Below, piece by piece: positions 55,491 through 64,000 of a stretch of DNA of 64,000 nt. The position numbers and the translations under genes were made by a program. The notes beneath the pieces were generated by a model. That model saw only the letters and a list, made by a program, of their open reading frames with translations. It was not told where the DNA came from and did not search any database. Source of the DNA: Acorus gramineus (taxonomy: Eukaryota; Streptophyta; Magnoliopsida; Acorales; Acoraceae); contig CM060850.1 of NCBI GenBank assembly GCA_030737835.1, forward strand, positions 23,601,774 through 23,665,773, in the 5' to 3' direction. The first letter of the stretch is position 1. Each line of letters begins with the position of its first letter.

Positions 55491-58038
55491 TGTTATATAT
55501 GTGTCACTTTTTAGCCTTTTGGTCACCTTTGGGACATTTCTGGCAGTTTTTCAATTTTTCTTTTTTTCGATCGGAACCGCTAAAATTTTGGACTTTTAGC
55601 TATCTGCATGAGCTCGAGAACTCCGATTGAAAATCTAACTGCACATTATGAGTCCTGGTGCCATTTCGAGCCACTCACAAAAATTTCATCGAATTCCGGT
55701 ATCGTTTTAGAAAATTTGGAGTTCCGAATGGTATCCGGGTTATGACCGATTTTGGAATGTCAAAGGGGGACTTGACCAAGTCAAGAAGACTTGGACCAAG
55801 TCAAAGTTGACCATTGACTTGGTCAAGGGTTTTTGTTTTTTTGTGTGGTTGGGTTGACTCAAAGTCAAGCTCCACCAACCCTTTTTTTTCTCATAAATGT
55901 GAGTGTGTGTGTGTGTGTGGTCCTATTAGTGGGCGTCTCCCTTCAATCCCCATCTCCCTCTCCCTCTCACTCTCTCCTTCACTCCCTCTTCTTTGTTGGT
56001 GCCAAATAGAGGTAGTAAAAGAAGAAGAAGAAGAAAGACCTAGAAAGGAGAAGAGAAGGTATGTGTGTGTGCAATCTTTGTGTGTTGTTTGTTTTTGTTT
56101 CCCTTCTCTCTAACTCCCTCTCATGCCTCTTCCCCACCCCTGTTTTCAGCCATTTAAGGGCTTGAAGAGTGGCTGAGAAGGTGGTGGTGTTGGTGGTGGC
56201 GGTTTGGTGCGCAAAGGGCACCCGAGTTTCCCCCTTTTTCCTTCCCCTCCTTTTTGGTAAGTTCTCCTCCTCCCTTAGCTTTGTTTAGATGATTGTTAGG
56301 GTTTTTAAGTGGTCAAGCATGCTATGCATATGTGGTAGGGAGTGAGGGAGGGCTGAGGAGGGGGTGGGGGAAGGTTGGGCGGGCGTGCGGGGCCATCTGC
56401 GCGCGTGCGCGCGCGTAGAGGGGCGCGCTGGCGAGCGCGCGCGCGTACGCGCAGGTGCGCGGGCGTGCGCGCGGGGTTCTGCACAGGCGCGCAGTGCGTG
56501 CGAGGGAGCGCGGGCAGGCGCGCGGCAGTGCGCCAAGGGTGCTGGGGCGCGTGCGTGCGTGCGCGTGCGGGGGGCCATGCGTGTGGCTGCCCGAGGGTTC
56601 GGGTAGGTGTCGGGGCACTCGGACTCGCGTGTGTACGTGCGTGCTCGCATGCGTGCGAGTCCGTATGCATGCTTGTCCGAGTATTTGGTATTTCTAGTAA
56701 ATTTCATGTATATTTGTGTAGTTTACTCACCATATTGAATGCCCATGTCTTGCAGATCTTGGCGAATGGTCACGCAACAACCCGGGTTACGGTGAGTGGG
56801 TCAATCCAACCCAGTAGGGAGGCGTTCGATGCACGTAGGCGTGCATTGCCCTTTCGTGGGGCACCATAATTGCATATTAACTTGTGTCAATGAAAAACAA
56901 TGTTAATGCATGTTTTACTATGATGTAACCATGCCATATTAGACATTGTATGCTAGGGATATACATCCATGTATCATGTATAGAGGCCCATACATGCCTA
57001 GACACCATGTCCCATGCTTGAAAAGCCTTGATCTATGCATGTTTCCCATTTAGTTTAATTTAATTAAATCAAAATGAGATTATATTGGTATAAGCATGCC
57101 TTAGAGAATATTATAACCTTGTTGTTATAATATATGTTTCCTCGCATCTTAGTTATGCGCCCTGGAGGAATTCTTGAGAATTCATGACATTAGTAGTGTT
57201 AGAAATCGTTGTCGACGGATCCAAGAGGATCGTATCCGTGTGAGTAGGCTGTTTTCTCCCCTTCGTTGGATCCGAGTAGGGACTCCCCGGCGTTGGAAAA
57301 GCTGTCCTGACAGAGGGCTCCCATCTGTAGGTACCACCGATGCGTTCGGAGGGTACTGATCGTGGGAGTATACCAGGTAGAGGCTACGCGAGGGAGAGGC
57401 TACCGGTGGACCAAGGGTGGAGAGCAGTCTAGTCTGTCCCAAAAGGCCCATGTCACCCCTAAAGGGTGAGGGTGAGGGTGAGGGTGGGGTGGGTCGGCGA
57501 TGTTACGACCCACTAGCTTGTACAGTTACTCCCGTTTAGGGACTTTAATTATTTTAAGGTTAATATGAGTTGTGTTGCATAGATTGTGCCATTCACTGAG
57601 CGTGTGGCTCACCCCTCGCATATTCTTTTCCTCCAGTTGTTACTGAGTCAGATCTGAAGGAGGAGCTCCCCGAGGCATCACATCAGTAGCGGAGCAGCGT
57701 TCACGTTTTGGGTTCTGCGAGTGAGAGGCCATCAGCATCCCCTTCTTTGCTTGTATGTATTGTTATCCGTGCTTGGGCACAACACTTGTATATGGATGTC
57801 TTTGTTTATATTGGCTCTCACAGGATAGTTGATTATGTATTCTAGTCTGTAATATGTCTTTGAATTACAGACTTAGTCATTTAAGCTTCCGCTATATGTA
57901 TATATATTATGTCAGCTACATTATTGATTGTGTTGTCATTTTCGATGTTGTTTAGAGTCTTTTATTGATCTCATGTATGGACTGCTGATATTATATATAT
58001 TTGCCACGTATCGGGGACGGCCGCCCTGGGGCGTGACA
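55491..58038 (+). repeat. 3' LTR of the chromovirus (2,548 bp)
   Basis: Begins TGTTATATATGTGTCAC after the polypurine tract and ends CTGGGGCGTGACA. Beyond it is copia gag, so the last base of the element is sharp. Landmarks: repeated ACTTGGTCAAG-like words (55770-55830), a (GT)n run (about 55899-55918), a GC-rich block (56345-56650) and the right-end landmarks (gagcgtgtggctcacccctcgc, ggctctcacaggata) also found in the copies at 20094, 36244 and 63571. Confidence 0.85.
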
Positions 58039-58895
58039 CGAGGTACTGGAGGAAGTGCTCCAGGAGCTGAAGTGCGAGGTACATAAACAAGAGGAGCACC
58101 ATCACGAGCACGCTTACGACATTCAGATTGCACGTGTCCAAATTTATGGCAATAATAGCAAGTGACCCGAGTGTAGCGATTCTCTTGACGATGTGCAACA
58201 TTGACAGAACTGTGATCAACGATAGGCGAAGTGACAACAGTGCGAAGACGCGTCTCCTCAGCAACTAACTCAAAAAGAACCGTATCAAGAGACGGTTTGG
58301 GAGAACGATGAAGAATCTGTGCACGAATAGCCTCGAACTCAGGACGAAGACGCATCAAGAATTGGTACAATCGTTGACGATTACGGTACTCATGATAGCG
58401 TGTCAAAAAAATACCCTCCATCTGAGGATCCATAGGTGTGAGTTGATCCCAGTAATCAGACAAAAGAGAATAAAAATCACGAATAGAAAGCTCCCCTTGA
58501 TAAGAAGTAGAAATGGCCTGATGTAGATAGAATTCCTGAGCACCATCGGTCTGCGTATAAAAATTCTTCAGAAAGTCCCAATATTCCTTGGCTGTAATGA
58601 ACGGCTTCAAATGTTTACGGATATTTGGAATAACCGAAGAAGCAATATAAGCTTTCACCCGAGAATCGGCCTCCTTCCATGTCAACAAAGCCTTAGTATA
58701 TGCCTCAGCTCTGGCCTTGATGGTGGTCTCATCGGAACCCGGTGGAGATGATTCAAGTACAGGAGCTAGATTAGTGCCAGTAACATGACCCAATAGGCGA
58801 CGATAATCAAGCTGAAGCTCAAGACTAATAGACCAGACATCATAATTGTTACCATCAAACTTAACATCGATGATCTGAGTGTTATCCGTAGCCAT
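58039..58895 (-). pseudogene. Ale-like Ty1/copia gag, truncated by the chromovirus
   Basis: Starts at ATG 58895 (MATDNTQIIDVKFDGNNYDV) and is open for about 285 codons to SAPGALPPVPR, where the chromovirus LTR begins. The copia gag domain is clear (NYDVWSISLELQL, EYWDFLKNFYTQTDGAQEFY, YRNRQRLYQFLMRLRPEFEA) with a zinc knuckle CYYCHKFGHVQSEC (58110-58151). The rest of gag and all of pol are missing from the window. The gag portion carries no stop, so the insertion that cut it is probably not very old relative to this copia. Lineage call (Ale) rests on the very short LTR and gag style, and is tentative. Confidence 0.82.
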
Positions 58896-59764
58896 AATAG
58901 GCAAAAAAGAGAATAACAGAAAAAATATATGCCTCGGATGATGAAAATATAGTCACAGATGCGTGCAGAACAAAAAATGGAGCAAAATGAGTACCAATAT
59001 GACTATATTTGGAGTCCGAATGAACCCGTAGCGGCCGGATAAAGAAAATACCGAAAAAGGCGATGACGGGCGGTAAACGGGTCGCGGATCCGGGTCGGGC
59101 AGCTGACGCTGGAACCGGGTCGGGCGCTGGAGCCGGGTCGGGCAGCTGGGCCGGGCGCGCGGGCGCGAAGCACAGGATCCGGGACGCGTTGACGCGTTTG
59201 GACTCGGGACGAATTCCCGGGAGATCCGGGATGCTGTCCGTGACAGAATCCGGGACAGGATCCCAGGAAATCCGGGCTGATGGCGCGGATCTGCGCTGAT
59301 CACGCAACGCGGAGACTACGCGCAGGCAGGCGCGAGCAGTGCGCGGACGGGGAGCGGGCAGTGCGCGGACGGGGCGCGGGCAGGGCAGGGTGGCGCTGGA
59401 CGGCGCGGCAGGGTGGCAGAGCAGCGCGAGACGGTGCGGCAGGGCGGCGCAGCAGTGGCACAGCAGCGGGAGGGTGGCGCTGTAGCGGCAGGGCTGCGCG
59501 GCAGGGTGGCGCAGCAGCGGCAGGTCTGTGCGAGGCGGCGCGGGGTGGTGCAGCGGCGGCACGACGACGGAGCTGCAACGGCGCGACGGCGGCACAACGG
59601 TGCAGATGCGGCAGATCTGCGTGGGACAGCGGCAAAGCGGCGCGGGGGCGGCTAATATGCACGGGGTGACACGAACGGGGCGACGGGGCATCGACGATCT
59701 CGCGAACGGAGAGTAACGCCAACAGAAAATCAAAGAAAAAAATTGGATTCAAGCTCTGATACCA
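58896..59764 (-). other. GC-rich leader of the Ale-like copia element
   Basis: About 870 bases between primer site and gag. The part at 59050-59690 is very GC-rich with repeated GCGGCAGGGTGGCGC words. A low-complexity frame (59733 to 58882, minus) is open through the whole leader and overlaps the gag start in another frame; it is Pro/Ala/Arg/Cys-rich and looks like a composition effect. The primer site TGGTATCAGAGCTTG directly follows the LTR. Confidence 0.65.
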
Positions 59765-59873
59765 TGTTAGAATATGAAAAGAATGAATCAAGAATCTTAT
59801 TAGGGTTTGTATCCAATATTTATAGTACAAAAAGAGAAACAAGGAAAAGACTAATCTACTCTTAACCCTAACA
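59765..59873 (-). repeat. Very short copia 5' LTR (109 bp)
   Basis: On the minus strand it runs from TGTTAGGGTTAAGAG (59873) to CATATTCTAACA (59765), with inverted termini TGTTAG/CTAACA and an internal ACTATAAATATTGG as the TATA. The primer site abuts it, which fixes the right boundary. Confidence 0.85.
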
Positions 59874-61398
59874 TATATATACATTTAACAAACACTACTC
59901 ATCATCTAGATTTTTTTACCTACAAATATGCTTCCATACTCATTTCTTGTCTCTCAAAGAGATTATAAACCTTTTTGTTGTCTTCTGTTCTATATATGAT
60001 TAAGTTGCAAGAACCTCACAAGTATGTATCAAATTCTACCCTATTAAGAAACTATTGTCCATTTTCAAACATGTAAAATCCACAAATTATGTCAGATCGA
60101 TGGTTACCTTGGAGCTATTGAGAGATAGAGTGATGGAAGTATACAGGGGACTCCATGATCTAGTTGTGGGCATCAGAGCGAAGGCGATCTCCACCACTGA
60201 CGGACCCGAGCAGCTCCTCCTCCCTCCACCGCCGCGGTCGGTGGGGAGGTGATGAAATACCCAGCAGTGTAAAAATCTGATAAACTCAACATCTTTATAA
60301 ATGACCATTTAGAATAAATAATGAAATAAAACATCCAATGAACCAAAGTACCCAATGAGAGCAGCAGCTAATTCGAGGTGTTTTCTCCTTTAGTTTTTGC
60401 ACAACATTTACACAAATCTCCCACACACCAAATCCCTTCAGAAAACCACCTACCCATCAAAACCTCTGTTTTACCAATCATGACATAAACCTTGTACTCT
60501 TTGTTTTACTCTGGGATCTAAGTTTAAAACACTTCTATCATTTCATGTATTTGAGGATCATATACCAGTTTTGAAGGTACTCAAATTCTAATACAATTAC
60601 TACAAATATCAGATGTCCTAAACATAATTCATATATCAGATAGACCCAACATTCTCATACATTTGAAGATCCTTTTAATGAAATAATCCAAAATTGCACC
60701 AAAATCACATAAATTCTAAAACAAAATAGAGATCCAGTTAAACATTTGATCTTTCAAGATTCAAATAAAGAAATCAATGCTACAAATTCATCAATTCAAA
60801 GATCCAAATAGAGACGCATTTCAAAAACCTAAAACATATTAATCACCGAATATTCCAGGACACAAACATATACATGGAGAATCTATGGGAGTCGATGCTG
60901 ACTTGTATAAAAATTGGGGGACTGTGTGTGCGGGGGCAAGCAAAGTCTTGTAATGGGGGGGGGGGGGGGAGGGGGATAATGAGATTGAGGAGTAGTCCTT
61001 GGTGTTGATTGTTAATTTTGTTTGTTTTGTTTTCTTGGTAGACTCCTTCTCTACCTTTCTCTGCTTTGGACATGTTCGCTTTGGTTTTGAAATAAAATTA
61101 AGACGCTTGCCTACCATTTAGTCAAAAAAAAAAAACTAAAACATCTAAAAATGAATCCAAAATGATTTATGAATTGATTTAAACCTTAAAAATAGAGCAA
61201 AATCTTAACAGTATTACCAAGCCACCTCTGATATAGAGATTGAAAGAAAGTGTCGATTGAGAGAGAGAGAGAGAGAGAGAGAGAAGACTTTCCAATGGTT
61301 TGAGGAGGGTATTTTTTAAACCCTACCTGTAGATAGCACCGCCTCACCGAGGAATAGCATGAGATAGAGAGAGATAGGGAGAGGGAGTCCACAGTGAT
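59874..61398. other. Intergenic DNA with simple repeats, no gene
   Basis: No gene recognised. It holds a long G run (about 60954-60969), a (GA)n microsatellite (about 61258-61283) and, at about 61085-61135, AATAAAATTAAG followed by 12 A residues, which could be the tail of an old retroposed transcript. Confidence 0.45.
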
Positions 61399-63570
61399 GA
61401 GAGGCCTAGAATAGAAAAAACATTTGGAGATGACTTCCTCACATTTCTTATTGAAGATAACCCCTTAACCTTCGATGAAGCTATGTCATCTCCAGATGCA
61501 CCTTTTTAGAGAGAAGCAATTAATAGTGAATTTGACTCCATTCTTCATAATAATACTTGGGTTCTTACTTCTCTCCTTCCAGGCAGTAGAACAATTGGGT
61601 GTAAATGGATCTTCAAAAAGAAATTTCATCCAGATGGCTCTATAGAAAAATACAAGGTAGGCTAGTAGCAAAGGGTTTTAAACGAAAGCATGGTGTGGAT
61701 TATTTTCATACATATTCCCCTGTCACTAGAATTACCACTATTCGGATACTGGTCACATTAGCCTCAATTCATGGTCTTGAAATCCATCAGATGGATGTCA
61801 AAACCTCATTTTTACATGGAGGTCTCGATGAGGAGCTATATGGACCAGCCTGAAGGATTTGTGGTTCCTGGACAGGAAGAGAAAGTGCGTAAACTGGTGA
61901 AATCACTGTACGGGCTCAAACAAGCCCCTAAACAGTGGTATGCAAAATTTGATAGGGTCATCTCTTCTTTTGGCTTTAAAAATAATGAGTATGACAAATG
62001 TCTTTATATGAATGTGAAATCTGATGCTTGTGTTATCCTTTGTCTATATGTTGATGACATTTTAATATTTTGGGACTAATTAGGACATTATCGAAGAAAC
62101 CAAATTTTTTCTGTCTCAAAACTTTGATATGAAAGATCTTGGTCATGCAAGTGTAATTTTGGGAATAAAATTAGTCAATACCTCATCTGGTATTAGACTT
62201 TCACAATCACATTACATTGAGAAGATACTCAAGAAATTTGATATGTATGATTATTCACCTGTACATACACCATATGATTCATCAATTAAGCTGAAAAGAA
62301 TTTGGGGAAACCTGTTGGACAGGAATTATATGCACTAATGACTGGAAGTTTAATGTATCTAATGAATTGCACTCGTCCTGATATTGCATATGTTGTTTGT
62401 AGGCTAAGTCGATACACAAGCAACCCTAATAAAGAACATTGGATTGCACTCACACGTGTATTTAGATACCTGCGAGGATCTATTTCACTTTCATTACATT
62501 ATACTGGTTTTCCTCCTGTACTTGAGGGTTATTCTGACGCAAATTGGATCTTTGATTCAGTTGATATTAAATCAACCAGTGGCTTTGTGTTTTTGATAGG
62601 TGGTCCAACAATAGCATGGAGATCTGTCAAACAGAAGGTGATTGCTCGTTCCACCATGGAATCAAAGCTTAGTGCGTTGGATATTGCAGCCTCAGAGGCA
62701 GAATGGCTTAAGAATCTGTTGAGTGAGATTCCATTGATGGGAAAGCCTATTCCAGCAATTTTCATAAGATGTGACAACAAAGTTGTAATTGTTAAATCAT
62801 TACAAAATAATGATAATGAGAAAATGTCTAATGGAATCCAAGCTTAGTGCGTTGGATATTGTAGCCTCAGAGGCAGAATGGCTTAAGAATCTGTTGAGTG
62901 AGATTCCATTGATGGGAAAGCCTATTCCAGCAATTTTCATAAGATGTGACAACAAAGTTGTAATTGTTAAATCATTACAAAATAATGATAATGAGAAAAT
63001 GTCTAGACACTTGCGCTTGTAATATAAATCAATTCGACACCTCATTTCTCAGGGGATAATTATTCTAGAGTTTGTGAGGTTCGAGAGAAATCTCGTAGAT
63101 CATTTCACAAAGGGACTTGTCAGACGACTTGTTCATGAGACATCGAGGGGGATGGGGCTTCAGCCCATTATATAATTACCTTCAGCGGGCTCCCTATCAT
63201 TGTGATTGGAGATCCCATGAAGATGGTTTTTAAGGGGTTAACGAAGCTGTATTGGTAAACTTGTGAGTACTGTAGAGGAAAAACTCATCTAACTCATCCC
63301 TATGATAACAGTACTATACTGTAGCGGAAGTAGGTTGAGCTTACGCTCTTAATGGGTTCAAGTCCTTTTCGGACATAGCGTGACCCGCGTAAGCACCTTG
63401 GAGAACTCACCTATATGAGTGCACAGACATGGGTCCGCTTTCTTTGAGATTTGCGCTAAGTCTCTAAGGCACTCAAGAAAGGATACGAGCACATGGCCGT
63501 AACGTGCTACGTTGCAGAATAGGACCCATATGCTGTACCGTGTGTGTGAATAATGAATTCTGGCTAAAGG
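61399..63570 (+). pseudogene. Copia element 2, decayed 3' part (relative of element 1)
   Basis: Matches 3625-5620 of copia element 1: RT ([48 protein letters not shown]), RNase H ([19 protein letters not shown]) and the 3' non-coding region. Defects include TAG for tryptophan at about 61507, a one-base loss near 61655, a two-base loss near 61830, an insertion after YVDDILIF, and a 175-bp tandem duplication (62656-62830, 62831-63005). LTR, gag, protease and integrase are missing. Its 3' end is cut at 63570 by an LTR, and its own continuation may lie beyond the window. Confidence 0.88.
62656..63005 (+). repeat. 175-bp tandem duplication in the RNase H of copia 2
   Basis: Both units begin ATGGAATC and end AAAATGTCTA, and differ at only a few positions. 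175 is not a multiple of three, so the duplication shifts the frame. Element 1 has a single copy. Confidence 0.9.
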
Positions 63571-64000
63571 TGTTACGCCCCGGAGCGGTCGTCCCCGGGA
63601 CCATACTAATTATACAATATCAGGAGTCATACACAAGAGGTCAATAACGACTCCAATTGAAAATGAACAATAACCAACATGATCGCATAAATAACAAGGC
63701 AACAGGGAAGCGATAGCTAACTAAAAATGCGGAAGCATAAAATAGTCTGTAAATCAAAAATATTATTACATACCCGAATACACAATCACTGTCCTGTGAG
63801 AGTCCAAGTCTAGTCCAAATACAACCCATATGTGCAACATGCACAATTACTAATATATACACAAGAAAATAGGATTGCTGACAGCCTCGCACTCGCCAAC
63901 CGAAAGGTGAAACGCTTCACGCACGAATCACGCCAGAGGGATGCTTCAGCTCCACGCCAACCCAGTCCCTGGTGGATAAACAATACACGAGGGGTGAGCT
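63571..64000 (-). mobile_element. Chromovirus-type LTR, right part beyond the window
   Basis: Begins TGTTACGCCCCGG and shares landmarks with the plus-strand reading of the solo LTR at 20094: GCGGAAGC, TCTGTAAAT, ATCACTGTCCTGTGAGAG, CTGACAGCCTCGCACTCGC and ACGAGGGGTGAGC. It is thus a minus-oriented LTR inserted into the 3' region of copia 2. The other end and any target duplication lie outside the window. Confidence 0.75.

Noticed and set aside
56285..56869. Open frames in the GC-rich part of the chromovirus LTR
   Set aside because: Same compositional effect, on both strands, inside an LTR.
58882..59733. 283-codon minus-strand frame upstream of the copia gag
   Set aside because: Cys/Pro/Ala/Arg low complexity in a GC-rich leader, no domain, opposite-strand frames are open too. 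Listed as a leader oddity only.
60055..60252. Small frame with a proline-rich end near 60055-60252
   Set aside because: No homologue recognised, no start context or splice structure that supports a gene.

Overview
The window is nuclear DNA of a flowering plant with a repeat-rich genome. The evidence is two intron-containing class II cytochrome P450 genes of the CYP71 clan, a nuclear fragment of plastid ycf1, and several plant retrotransposon lineages: Tork-like and Ale-like Ty1/copia, Tat-like and Tekay/Del-like Ty3/gypsy, a plant L1-type LINE, a PIF/Harbinger transposase remnant and hAT-type MITEs. I cannot name the species; nothing seen is specific to monocots. Only the two P450 genes look like functional host genes, both on the minus strand, about 36 kb apart.

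Layout. 1-7.1 kb: an old Ty3/gypsy RT-RNase H fragment (minus) split by a copia element (947-6826) with one long open gag-pol frame but a deleted 5' end. 7.9-9.5 kb: P450 gene 1. 10-14 kb: AT-rich DNA with two hAT-type MITEs with 8-bp target duplications, a tandem duplication, a fold-back and (TA)n tracts, plus a ghost copy of the P450 3' flank. 14.6-36.2 kb: a very large Tat-like gypsy element (LTR, gag, protease, broken RT, archaeal-type RNase H, integrase, and an antisense multi-exon gene with a plant mobile domain), followed by a second LTR and a second gag, so LTR-internal-LTR-internal. A complete 3.2-kb solo LTR of a chromovirus sits in the first copy. 36.2-38.2 kb: a truncated chromovirus-type LTR. 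38.6-40.9 kb: a small retroelement with a third LTR in inverted orientation, the whole block flanked by the same 5-bp repeat. 41.1-45.6 kb: a gag-only retroelement in tandem (three LTRs, two internal regions). 45.8-47.4 kb: P450 gene 2. 48.1-48.8 kb: plastid ycf1 insertion. 49.8-59.9 kb: a nested stack of Harbinger remnant, LINE, chromovirus pol with 3' LTR, and an Ale-like copia gag with a 109-bp LTR. 61.4-63.6 kb: a decayed second copy of the first copia family, cut by another chromovirus-type LTR that runs off the window.

The retroelements are largely dead. Many nonsense codons fit C-to-T change at CG or CHG sites, as expected of methylated plant repeats. The P450 pair shares its exon structure and 3' flanks and probably arose by segmental duplication, later separated by retroelement accumulation. 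The least usual structures are the inverted-LTR block, the in-frame LINE-gypsy fusion ORF, the perfect hairpin family confined to the Tat-like element, and the GC-rich blocks inside LTRs and leaders. All family assignments come from reading motifs; no database search was run.
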